A stretch of 5,516 bases of DNA, from contig DATCIR010000294.1 of assembly GCA_036507695.1 (NCBI GenBank), positions 1 to 5,516 of the forward strand, written 5' to 3'. Positions 1 through 5,516 of this stretch are shown here, one piece after another. A program made the position numbers and the translations under genes. Within the stretch, counting starts at the first letter, position 1. The number at the start of each line of letters is the position of its first letter. The notes under the pieces are model-generated. The model saw only the letters and a program-made list of their open reading frames with translations, was not told where the DNA came from and searched no databases. This DNA comes from JAKEGK01 sp036507695 (lineage in GTDB: Bacteria > Pseudomonadota > Gammaproteobacteria > SZUA-152).

Positions 1-176
1 CTTACCAGGATAAATATCAACGGATTGGGAGATTCTGCACCAATATTAGTCAGATGATGCGCTATTGTAGAATAAAGCCGCTGCCTGATGCACTACTGAA
101 GTGCGTAATAGCCGAACCTGGCTTTTCAACGGGTGCTTACGCGTTCCGATTACCGAGATCACAGAACCAACCATGA
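1..176 (+). CDS. Possible 3' end of an unrecognised upstream gene (partial)
   Basis: The reading frame that starts at base 3 stays open from the left edge for 57 codons and ends in TGA at 174-176. That stop overlaps the ATG of the next gene (173-175) in an ATGA arrangement typical of translationally coupled operon genes. The visible peptide has many basic residues and ends in RLPRSQNQP. I do not recognise it, and it shows no membrane segment or catalytic motif. An open frame of this length arises by chance roughly one time in sixteen, so the ATGA overlap is the main support. A competing reading is that these bases are only leader sequence: a GTG at 101 in the frame of the downstream gene is open too, and a TAGAAT that could pass for a -10 box lies at 68-73. 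Confidence 0.35.
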   Translation, partial: YQDKYQRIGRFCTNISQMMRYCRIKPLPDALLKCVIAEPGFSTGAYAFRLPRSQNQP

Positions 177-472
177 CACATGATTACCGGCTCTATATTG
201 TCCTGATCAGCTTTGAGGTGCTGATTGAGGGCGCGAATTCCTTGAAGGTTAAACGCAGTGTTATCAACCGCGTTAGAGACCGGATCCGTTCGCGTTATAA
301 CGCATCGGTGGCGGAAATCGCTTACCTTGACAAGTGGCAACGGGCGGCGATGGGCGTGGTGATGATTTGTAATGAAAAGCAAAAATTACAAAAGGATGTC
401 GATACCCTGCAAGCTATGCTGGCCGGGCTTACCGATCTGATGATTAATGATTTTACGGTGGAGTGGTTGTGA
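173..472 (+). CDS. DUF503 / YlxP-family small protein
   Basis: This encodes 99 residues, close to the usual length of about 90-100 for the DUF503 family. Family hallmarks are in order: SLKVKR at residues 23-28, an Arg-rich helix at 34-41, the RYNASVAE strand at 41-48 and WQRAAMGV at 55-62, followed by a C-terminal helix and the FTVEWL strand. Family members are small cytoplasmic alpha/beta proteins of unknown biochemical role. In Bacillus the relative ylxP sits in the nusA-infB-rbfA region, which hints at ribosome or RNA work, but no such neighbours are visible here. The ATG at 173 is chosen because family members begin just before this first strand; a GTG at 101 would add 24 unmatched residues. 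No strong ribosome binding site precedes the ATG, which fits coupling to the upstream frame through the ATGA overlap. The gene ends 17 bases before the convergent FHA gene. Confidence 0.88.
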   Translation: MTHDYRLYIVLISFEVLIEGANSLKVKRSVINRVRDRIRSRYNASVAEIAYLDKWQRAAMGVVMICNEKQKLQKDVDTLQAMLAGLTDLMINDFTVEWL

Positions 473-489
473 GGATTCCGGGTTGCTGC

Positions 490-846
490 CTATTTATCCG
501 GAAGCAGAATATTGGTTTGCTCGAAGGCGCGGGTTTTTTCGTCAATTAAAGTAAATTCATGGGCGCCGATCTTGATGAGCTCACCGTGTTTCCAGCGGTG
601 TTTTTTGATTTTTTTGCCGTTAAGCAAGGTGCCGTTGGTGCTGCGCTGGTCTTCAATCACGACATCCATCAAGCCGTCCAGGTATTGGTTGGGTGTGATA
701 AAGATTTTTACATGATGGCCGCTGACGGTAACGTCATCCAGCAATTGAATATTGCAGTCCGGCCGCCGCCCGACGGTTAATGTGCCTGCCTTGAGGGTAT
801 ATTCCTTGTAGGGTTTGCCGTCACGGGTATGGATAATTTTGGCCAT
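490..846 (-). CDS. Single-domain FHA (forkhead-associated) phosphothreonine-binding protein
   Basis: The 118-residue protein is almost entirely one FHA domain. The conserved binding residues are all present: G26-R27 in VGRRPDCNIQL, the SxxH motif at S42 and H45, and the STNGT loop at 69-73 followed by LNG at 75-77. FHA domains bind phosphothreonine peptides, so this is a cytoplasmic reader or adaptor. There is no signal peptide, no membrane segment and no extra enzymatic or zinc-ribbon domain. A short tail of about 14 residues (TRAFEQTNILLPDK) follows the domain. The gene lies downstream of the membrane Ser/Thr kinase on the same strand, with a 203-base gap, so it is plausibly the reader or substrate of that kinase. 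That pairing is inferred from position and known kinase-FHA partnerships. The start is the ATG at 846-844, and the spacing to weak AG-rich bases upstream is poor. I saw no convincing separate promoter in the gap. Confidence 0.9.
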   Translation of the reverse strand: MAKIIHTRDGKPYKEYTLKAGTLTVGRRPDCNIQLLDDVTVSGHHVKIFITPNQYLDGLMDVVIEDQRSTNGTLLNGKKIKKHRWKHGELIKIGAHEFTLIDEKTRAFEQTNILLPDK

Positions 847-1049
847 GGCTGGATCTTTGCTCGCTTAACAATTGACAGAATTAATGCTGCACCAAACTAA
901 CAATCCTCAACACTCATGTCCCTTAGCACCAACGATCCTTAAAACCAGCGGTCCATAAAACAAAAGTTATCAGGGCATGCTGTGGTTGCTTAACAATACT
1001 ATCGGCAACGGCGCGCCTAAATTGAGTGACCGGGTTTCAATAAAATCGC

Positions 1050-3536
1050 TTACTTGGGTTCGCAGCGGCGCAAGGCTTCGGCAAAGGTACTGCCGTTATT
1101 AAAGCGTTGTTTAGGTACTTTTTCCATGGCTTTACTGATAATTCGCGACAGGCAGGTTGGCAACTCAGGTCGAGCGCGTCGCACGCTTTTCGGTTTCTCG
1201 TTGGTTATTTTGTACGCAAGTGCGGCCATGGAATCCGCGTTGAACGGCAGTTCGCCGGTCAGCAATTGGTACAAAGTGACGCCCAGGGAAAAAATGTCCG
1301 AGCGGCCGTCGACTTTTTTACCCGCCAGCTGTTCCGGCGACATGTAGGAAGGGCTGCCCAATACGGTGCCGGTGCGGGTTTTATTGGTATCGATGAGGCA
1401 AGCGACGCCAAAGTCCGTTACTTTGAGCGTATCGGTTTTCCGATTGTAAAGAATATTACCCGGCTTGATATCGCGATGCACAACATTTTTTTTGTGCGCA
1501 TAGTCCAGCGCTTCCGCAACAGCAATGCCGATTTTAAACACCTCGTTCAAGGCTAATAGATTGTCGGGCGTGGTGAAGTTATCCAGGCTTTCTCCTTCGA
1601 TGTAATCCATGGCGATATACGCGAGGTCGTGCTCTTCACCGGCATCATAAATCGTAACGATATTGGGATGATTCAAGCGTCCCGCCGCTTCCGCTTCAAC
1701 GAAAAACCGGGTGCGCACTTCGTCCAGATCCTCGGATTCAAACTCGTCGGTCAGCGGCAGGGTTTTAATCGCCACGGTGCGCCCGATCTTGGGATCCTTG
1801 CCCAGGTACACCATGCCCATGGCGCCGCGGCCCAGTTCTTTTTCGATTTGATAGCGGCCCAGGACAGGGCGTTCGACCTTGGAGTCGTTAACAACCAGGG
1901 TCGCCTTCAGATTCGAGGTGGCTGCTCCATTAAAGCCGGTGGCATCGGGGACTGCCTGATGCCGTTCCCGCCGCTCCCGGACATCGCGATAATCCGCATC
2001 GATACCGGCGATGTAATCGTAGACGGTAACCGCTTTGCTGAATTGACGGCGGCGTTCGTAATCCAGTGCGATGGTATACAACGGTTCCAGCAGGGAAGCA
2101 TTCAAGGGGCATTTTTTCAGGTTTTGGAACGCCAGGTCCAGTTTACCCTGGGTATGCAGGTTTTCCGCGAGATCAAGATAGGCGACAGCCACTTCGGTAC
2201 GTTGCGCGGCGAGTTTCTGTGCCAGGCGATGATAGATAGTAATCAGCACATGACCAACCAGTACGAACACGGCGGGGATCGTCAGCGGCAGCCAAAGTGA
2301 TTGCACCAGTATCGCCAGCAAGCTGACATTGAGCATCAGGAACGCAAACAACAGGCTCAGTAACTGACCCATGCGGCCGCGCAACATGCGCGGTAAAAAC
2401 AACAAGTAGAGCGCGAAGAAAATGATCAGGGCGCGTTGTAAACCCAGTGCCCAATAGGGAGTATTAATCGCAGTGCCCGCCAATAACGAATCGGTGACAT
2501 GGGCTGACCACCCGGCCGGTGTGAATTGCATCTGGCCCGGGCCGGCAAAAGGCGCGGTATAGGTGGTGGAAGTAAAACCCAAAATAGTGGCCTTATTCCG
2601 AATAAGTTGCTTGTCGATAGCGCCTTGTAAAAGATCGGCCACGGGAATAACCGGTATCCGGGACGGTTCACCTTCTTTATCAGCAATGGGGCGGGGGTAG
2701 TATTTCAATCCGGCATCGGTATGATACATGGCGCTGCCAAAACCGATGCCGCGCGCCTGCAATACTGTCATGGCCTCCTGACTGACGCCCACCGTTTGCG
2801 CGGCAAGGAGCAGGGCAAACGATGGCATGTATTTACCGCCGAGGCGGACCGCCAAGGATTCTGATAGCACCGTTTCACCTTCCCGGCCCAGCCGCGCCAG
2901 TCCGACACCCGACGAAGACAAAGCAAAGGTTGAGACCGGCGCCTGGCTAATATGGCGTTTAGCCGCCGGTGTGGCGATGAAGGCGTCAAACAGCTTGTCC
3001 TTGAATTTTACCGGTGCGATGGTCTGCAAAGGCTGCAGTATCATCGATAAATCATTGGATATCGCGCCAATCAAGCCGGCTTGCTCACTCCAGTAGGGAA
3101 TCGCCAGAATAACTTTGTCGGACTTCACCAAAGTGTCGGTGAAGATGGCATCGGGATCGAGTTTATCGATCAGCGCCAGGACTTTCTCCCGGACTTCCGG
3201 TGATGCGTCCTCCAACACGCTTTGATAGGTCTCAGGCAGGGACAATGATTGCGGTTGGTCGAGTGGGATGATCAAGCCGATCGCGCCGGCCTGGTATTTT
3301 TCGAGTTGTTTGACAATGGTGGCTAGCCGCTGTCTTGGCCAGGGCCAGGGACCGTATTTTTCCAATGACGCATTGTCAATCGCGATCACGGCGCTGCGGG
3401 CTTCGGTTTCGATACTGGGCAATAAGCGAACAAATCCATTATATGAAAACTCTTCCAGCGACTGCAGGCTGGACGTGTAAGTGCCCGCTAATACCAGAAC
3501 GGTAAAAAATATAATCAATAGTTGGCGGTTCAGCAA
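1050..3536 (-). CDS. CHASE2-domain transmembrane serine/threonine protein kinase
   Basis: This 828-residue sensor kinase probably converts an envelope signal into Thr/Ser phosphorylation in the cytoplasm. Order of parts: short basic N-tail and membrane segment 1 (about 6-24); periplasmic CHASE2 domain (about 30-355) with the typical VIAIDNASLEKYGPWPWPR stretch at 50-68; three membrane helices (about 363-382, 390-411, 414-435) with the basic RMLRGRM loop (383-389) on the cytoplasmic side; TPR-like helices (about 441-520); a flexible linker; then a Hanks-type kinase domain (about 562-825). Kinase essentials are intact: glycine loop GRGAMGMVY (569-577), Lys591 in VAIK, helix-C Glu614, HRDIKPGN (687-694, catalytic Asp689), DFG at 708-710, and SPE at 733-735 where APE is usual. 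Thr720, Thr722 and Thr724 are likely activation-loop phosphosites. The only start before the in-frame stop at 3552-3554 is the TTG at 3536 (or CTG at 3533); no ATG is available near the N-terminus and no good ribosome binding site precedes it. The ligand is unknown. Confidence 0.95.
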   Translation of the reverse strand: MLNRQLLIIFFTVLVLAGTYTSSLQSLEEFSYNGFVRLLPSIETEARSAVIAIDNASLEKYGPWPWPRQRLATIVKQLEKYQAGAIGLIIPLDQPQSLSLPETYQSVLEDASPEVREKVLALIDKLDPDAIFTDTLVKSDKVILAIPYWSEQAGLIGAISNDLSMILQPLQTIAPVKFKDKLFDAFIATPAAKRHISQAPVSTFALSSSGVGLARLGREGETVLSESLAVRLGGKYMPSFALLLAAQTVGVSQEAMTVLQARGIGFGSAMYHTDAGLKYYPRPIADKEGEPSRIPVIPVADLLQGAIDKQLIRNKATILGFTSTTYTAPFAGPGQMQFTPAGWSAHVTDSLLAGTAINTPYWALGLQRALIIFFALYLLFLPRMLRGRMGQLLSLLFAFLMLNVSLLAILVQSLWLPLTIPAVFVLVGHVLITIYHRLAQKLAAQRTEVAVAYLDLAENLHTQGKLDLAFQNLKKCPLNASLLEPLYTIALDYERRRQFSKAVTVYDYIAGIDADYRDVRERRERHQAVPDATGFNGAATSNLKATLVVNDSKVERPVLGRYQIEKELGRGAMGMVYLGKDPKIGRTVAIKTLPLTDEFESEDLDEVRTRFFVEAEAAGRLNHPNIVTIYDAGEEHDLAYIAMDYIEGESLDNFTTPDNLLALNEVFKIGIAVAEALDYAHKKNVVHRDIKPGNILYNRKTDTLKVTDFGVACLIDTNKTRTGTVLGSPSYMSPEQLAGKKVDGRSDIFSLGVTLYQLLTGELPFNADSMAALAYKITNEKPKSVRRARPELPTCLSRIISKAMEKVPKQRFNNGSTFAEALRRCEPK

Positions 3537-3609
3537 GGATGTAGGCCCGAATCAGTTCTTGGTATTGGTTGTAAGCGTGTACAGGTTGGGTTCTCCGCAC
3601 TGGCGAATT

Positions 3610-3637
3610 ATTACAACAATCACTGGGTTGTGATCAA
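3610..3637 (-). promoter_or_regulatory. Candidate sigma70-type promoter of the CHASE2 kinase gene
   Basis: Read on the minus strand, TTGATC (3637-3632, four of six consensus bases) is followed after 16 bases by TGTAAT (3615-3610, five of six). Transcription would start about 65-70 bases before the TTG codon of the kinase. A short dyad, ATCAC-N6-GTGAT (3619-3634), overlaps the -35 box and spacer and could be an operator. It has the arms in the opposite order to a CRP site. This is pattern matching by eye only. Confidence 0.3.
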
Positions 3638-4028
3638 TGGTTTAATTGTAAAAGTGTGCCGCCTTCGGCTGTTTATAACGATTTGCCACGGCTATCGGCT
3701 TGCTTCGGAGCGTATGGATTTATATGGAATCTTGCAATGTGTGTGCCGGTTTTAAGTTTATGTTTCAATACGCTGGTAGCGGCGAGATGGTATTGAACAT
3801 TGTATTCGAAAGCTTGATAAACGCCGATACCTCATCAACTATTGGGCGCAATTTTCAATTTTTTTACGATTTTTTTTACGATTTTTTTTTAAAAAAGCGC
3901 AAACACCATTGAGCCGTTGAAGCCGCTGGGATGGCATTATCGCAGGTAAGTACCTATTTTGGGGAAGTAACAGTCACCGCCGCCCGGTTAAATGGGCGAG
4001 CGATTGAAAATAGCTTGGTTGATACTAC
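3638..4028. other. Intergenic stretch between the kinase promoter and the small membrane-peptide gene
   Basis: No conventional gene is supported here. It holds an 8-base inverted repeat (TTCAATAC at 3764-3771, GTATTGAA at 3790-3797, 18-base spacer), which is within what chance allows in a window this size. It also holds the phased T-tracts listed separately, and a short hairpin CGCCC-N8-GGGCG at 3981-3998 without a T-run. A 53-codon plus-strand frame (3931-4092) begins here with a weak GAAG eight bases before its ATG, and it runs into the 3' end of the minus-strand small gene. Its product matches nothing I know. A minus-strand frame of 24 codons within 3760-3835 has no ribosome binding site. 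Confidence 0.5.
3852..3890. repeat. Helically phased T/A-tracts (predicted bent DNA)
   Basis: T-runs of 4, 7, 8 and 9 bases start at 3852, 3859, 3870 and 3882. The last three are separated by ACGA in tandem units of 11-12 bases, close to one helical turn. A run of six A follows the last T-run. A-tracts in phase with the helix are known to bend DNA and to attract nucleoid proteins such as H-NS-like factors or IHF. The tract lies about 320 bases upstream of the kinase start and 170 bases beyond the end of the small membrane-peptide gene. There is no GC-rich stem before the T-runs, so a classical terminator is unlikely. Confidence 0.6.
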
Positions 4029-4042
4029 AAAGCAGGTGCTTT
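4029..4042 (-). terminator. Weak hairpin after the small membrane-peptide gene
   Basis: AAAGCA and TGCTTT form a perfect inverted repeat with only two bases between them, so a real hairpin would have a four-pair AAAG/CTTT stem and a six-base loop. It starts 15 bases after the stop codon of the small minus-strand gene. There is no T-run on the minus strand after it, so it could at best be a weak or Rho-assisted terminator. Confidence 0.2.
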
Positions 4043-4056
4043 TAATTCGGGATCCG

Positions 4057-4164
4057 CTAACCCCAGATAATCCACACCGCTATCGTAATTAGCGTGCCGT
4101 ACATCAGCGCGAGCGCCGGCCAGAAAATCAACCCGATACTGAGAGTATCTTGATGTGTTTCCAT
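4057..4164 (-). CDS. Small single-pass membrane peptide (35 residues)
   Basis: An ATG at 4164-4162 opens a 35-codon frame ending in TAG at 4059-4057. The polar, acidic start METHQDTLS is followed by one long hydrophobic helix (about residues 10-34) containing Trp15, Pro16, Trp31 and Trp34. Almost nothing follows the helix, so the peptide is essentially a membrane anchor. The sequence AAGGGG (4177-4172) lies seven bases before the ATG, the best ribosome binding site in the window, and a promoter-like pair sits at a sensible distance upstream. This combination makes a real gene likely despite the size. Peptides of this type often act as small subunits or regulators of transporters, oxidases or sensor kinases. 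I do not recognise the family, and no target is visible beside it except the downstream CHASE2 kinase, about 520 bases further on. With no basic residues the orientation cannot be predicted. Confidence 0.6.
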   Translation of the reverse strand: METHQDTLSIGLIFWPALALMYGTLITIAVWIIWG

Positions 4165-4171
4165 GATTGAG

Positions 4172-4177
4172 CCCCTT
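4172..4177 (-). promoter_or_regulatory. Strong ribosome binding site of the 35-residue membrane peptide
   Basis: On the minus strand AAGGGG precedes the ATG at 4164 by seven bases. Five of its six bases fit AAGGAG and the spacing is optimal. It is the main sequence argument that the short frame is translated, since the larger minus-strand genes in this window have much weaker sites. Confidence 0.6.
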
Positions 4178-4202
4178 GTTACGCATTGCAATACAGGTTT
4201 TT

Positions 4203-4232
4203 ATTAAAGTTTTTTCATACTACTTGTAACAA
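4203..4232 (-). promoter_or_regulatory. Candidate promoter of the 35-residue membrane peptide
   Basis: On the minus strand TTGTTA (4232-4227, four of six) and TTTAAT (4208-4203, five of six) are separated by 18 bases in AT-rich DNA. A start site near 4196 would give a leader of about 30 bases, just enough to hold the AAGGGG site. The region is AT-rich, so chance matches are common, but the geometry fits the gene well. Confidence 0.4.
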
Positions 4233-4269
4233 CTCAAACGCTTATGTTTCTACGAAGGCAACAATTGAT

Positions 4270-4300
4270 CCTTAAGTTAGTCCTTAGTTATTTCTTAAGT
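4270..4300. repeat. Three imperfect CTTAAG-type direct repeats
   Basis: CCTTAAGTTA at 4270-4279, CCTTAGTTA at 4282-4290 and TCTTAAGTA at 4293-4301 recur with a period of 11-12 bases, about one helical turn. They lie about 40 bases upstream of the candidate promoter of the small membrane-peptide gene. Such phasing suits stacked binding of a regulator, but the AT-rich background makes chance similarity a real alternative. Confidence 0.3.
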
Positions 4301-4756
4301 ACCGGCTTCCATGCAAACGCTGCAAACCTAAAACATAATATAATCACGTTAACAATACAAACTAATAATATGTCGTCATGCCCCCAGACATATATTTGTC
4401 GTAATTTTATTAGTAATAAATTTGCATTAGTTTTATGTTAAACCAATTTTTCCATAATATTGTTTCAAAATTGTAAATAGTGCTACCGATTTTTGCGACT
4501 CCAATTGATTCCACATGCCGGGCTATTACCGCAAAGTGTATTTACGATAACCAGAATCCCGGGTAATTCACTCCAATCCCATGTTGTTATCTCTGGCGCA
4601 TTGCGACGCCGGTGTCAGGGGGAGGAGGCCATCTCATCGCAAAGAAGTTGTTTTTTCACAAGCCTGGAAAATGCCGATTGATTCCTTGATCGCCGCGAAC
4701 AAATTTTAGGATTTTTTTAAGAATTTCTACTTGAGTTCTGAACCTGCACTACCGCT

Positions 4757-4833
4757 GCAGCCAACGCATGGAAATCCTTTGCGGCTGCGCCTTCGCGCTA
4801 ATGAAAGCGGTCGATGAGCCACGAACGCCGTGG
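4757..4833. repeat. GC-rich inverted-repeat block downstream of the NamZ-family gene
   Basis: Three potential hairpins lie within 77 bases: GCAGCC/GGCTGC (4757-4762 and 4783-4788, 20-base loop), GCGC-CTTC-GCGC (4787-4798), and CCACG-AACGC-CGTGG (4819-4833). The block lies 30-106 bases past the NamZ stop codon and stands out from the AT-rich DNA on its left. None has the T-run of an intrinsic terminator on the minus strand. It may be a repetitive extragenic element or a 3'-end-stabilising structure. Repetition elsewhere cannot be tested from this window. Confidence 0.35.
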
Positions 4834-4862
4834 TAGAGCCAATTAAATGATGCTGTGGGACG

Positions 4863-5516
4863 TTATGAATAAAATAAAAACTCCTGAATAGAATCAAACC
4901 ATTTTTGTTCATGGTGCTTCAGCAGTTTATCCAAATCATGGATGCTTGCATCCGTGGTATCGACCCATTCCCGAATCATCGGACCGCCGTTAATGACGTC
5001 AAACGGTAGTTTCCCGGTCGCATATTCATAAGCAAATTCACGCCAGATTTTATAATCCGGATAGAGCAGACGAATGGCTTTCAGGAATAACAGCGTCAAC
5101 CGGAAAGGTTTAAAGGTGTTGGGATTGAAATGCAGCGTGTCAGTATGGATCTGGAAGCCCTGGCACAGTTTGCCGGCATGTTTGTGAAAGGTGGGTTCGA
5201 AGTATAACGGCCGGATGAATGCGCCATGCAGCCATTGCGGCGCCAGCTCCGACATTTTACCCAACACCTGGTGAATATCGATATCCGGGGCGCCCATGAT
5301 TTCCAGGGGTATGGTGGTGCCCCGGCCTTCGGACAGCTCGGTTCCCTCCAATAACACGGTTCCCGAATAACAACGCGCCATGTTCAGACTGGACGCGTTG
5401 GGGCTGGGATTCACCCATGCCAATTCTCCCGCCGGCCATCCATACCCGGGTGCGGCGTTAGGATCGTAAGCGTCCATGGCAATGACACGTAAGTCCACGT
5501 CGATATGGTGATGTTT
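4863..5516 (-). CDS. namZ: DUF1343 / NamZ-family (GH171) exo-beta-N-acetylmuramidase, C-terminal part
   Basis: The frame enters at the right edge and ends in TAA at 4865-4863, giving 217 C-terminal residues of a protein whose family is usually about 400 long. Recognised family signatures, numbered from the window edge, are NPSPN (36-40), LLEGTELSEGRGTT (55-68), GAP at 75-77, the RPLYFEPTFHKHAGKLCQGFQIH strand region (102-124), and LYPDYKIWRE (151-160); it ends in the family's hydrophobic terminus (QEFLFYS). NamZ enzymes, characterised in Bacillus subtilis and Tannerella forsythia, remove terminal N-acetylmuramic acid from peptidoglycan fragments. The N-terminal half, with much of the active site and any signal peptide, is outside the window, so catalytic competence and location cannot be judged. 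No frameshift or internal stop is visible. The next minus-strand gene starts about 700 bases downstream, so no operon partner is seen on this side. Confidence 0.9.
   Translation of the reverse strand, partial: KHHHIDVDLRVIAMDAYDPNAAPGYGWPAGELAWVNPSPNASSLNMARCYSGTVLLEGTELSEGRGTTIPLEIMGAPDIDIHQVLGKMSELAPQWLHGAFIRPLYFEPTFHKHAGKLCQGFQIHTDTLHFNPNTFKPFRLTLLFLKAIRLLYPDYKIWREFAYEYATGKLPFDVINGGPMIREWVDTTDASIHDLDKLLKHHEQKWFDSIQEFLFYS

Larger units (their letters stand above)
4233..4862. other. Long intergenic stretch, AT-rich on the left and GC-rich structured on the right
   Basis: No conventional gene is supported. Bases 4321-4440 contain only 31 G or C out of 120 by hand count, far below the genes. 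A plus-strand frame of 65 codons (4244-4441) begins with a signal-peptide-like segment (MFLRRQQ, a hydrophobic run, then HANA) but has no ribosome binding site and a low-complexity remainder. Another frame of 62 codons near 4493-4681 has no start signal or recognisable content. A GGGGGAGGAGG run at 4619-4629 resembles an over-strong ribosome binding site but no start codon with a useful frame follows at the right distance. The right end carries the inverted-repeat block listed separately. No tRNA or known riboswitch was recognised. Confidence 0.5.

Noticed and set aside
476..503. TTCCGG/CCGGAA inverted repeat between the convergent DUF503 and FHA genes as a shared terminator
   Set aside because: The six-pair stem has a 16-base loop and no T-run on either side, and it extends into the FHA coding end. 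It is too weak to call.
1629..2300. 223-codon plus-strand open frame inside the kinase gene
   Set aside because: It lies antisense to the CHASE2/TPR/kinase coding sequence, which is clearly real by its domains. The frame has no recognisable motifs, so it is a codon-bias shadow.
3658..3669. GCCG-CCTT-CGGC hairpin near the kinase promoter as a terminator
   Set aside because: The stem is only four pairs. The T-run on the minus strand starts four bases later and is four long, which is likely chance.
3764..3797. 8-base perfect inverted repeat as an operator
   Set aside because: About one or two such repeats with a spacer up to 20 are expected by chance in 5.5 kb, and it is not near a promoter or start codon.
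3700..3912. 70-codon plus-strand frame ending in FFYDFFYDFF
   Set aside because: The striking peptide repeat is just translation of the T-tracts. The start is TTG without a ribosome binding site and the rest matches nothing.
4755..4790. Integron attC-like site (GCCAAC near a GC-rich stem)
   Set aside because: There is no paired RYYYAAC/GTTRRRY core at the right spacing and no gene-cassette layout.
4727..4912. 61-codon minus-strand frame crossing the end of the NamZ gene
   Set aside because: It overlaps the NamZ C-terminus in another frame, runs through the inverted-repeat block and is rich in Arg and Ser as expected from repeat DNA. There is no ribosome binding site.

Overview
The window looks like chromosomal DNA from a Gram-negative bacterium. 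Base composition is moderate in the genes and clearly AT-rich in the long intergenic stretch. A gammaproteobacterium is my best guess, because a CHASE2 sensor kinase followed by a lone FHA protein is a combination I associate with that class. Nothing here fixes the taxon, and there are no rRNA, tRNA, transposase, phage or CRISPR signatures.

Layout from left to right: (1) bases 1-176 hold the possible 3' end of an unrecognised plus-strand gene. It overlaps by ATGA a small DUF503/YlxP-family gene (173-472). (2) Only 17 bases on, a minus-strand block converges on it: a single-domain FHA protein (490-846) and, 203 bases upstream of it, an 828-residue membrane Ser/Thr kinase (1050-3536). The kinase has a periplasmic CHASE2 sensor, four membrane segments, TPR-like helices and a complete Hanks-type kinase domain. 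(3) Bases 3537-4862 are 1.3 kb without any conventional-size gene. They contain a candidate kinase promoter, helically phased T-tracts and a 35-codon minus-strand gene for a one-pass membrane peptide with its own promoter-like sequence and a strong ribosome binding site. A very AT-rich segment and a GC-rich block of inverted repeats follow. (4) The right edge (4863-5516, minus strand) is the C-terminal half of a DUF1343/NamZ-family (GH171) exo-beta-N-acetylmuramidase whose N-terminal half lies outside the window.

The clearest functional unit is the kinase-FHA pair: an envelope signal sensed by CHASE2 would drive threonine phosphorylation in the cytoplasm, and the FHA protein, with all its phosphothreonine-binding residues, is the natural reader. 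The NamZ protein acts on peptidoglycan fragments; a link to the kinase is only positional, since 1.3 kb separates them. The most noteworthy overlooked item is the 35-residue membrane peptide. I found no clear evidence of a new multi-gene system.
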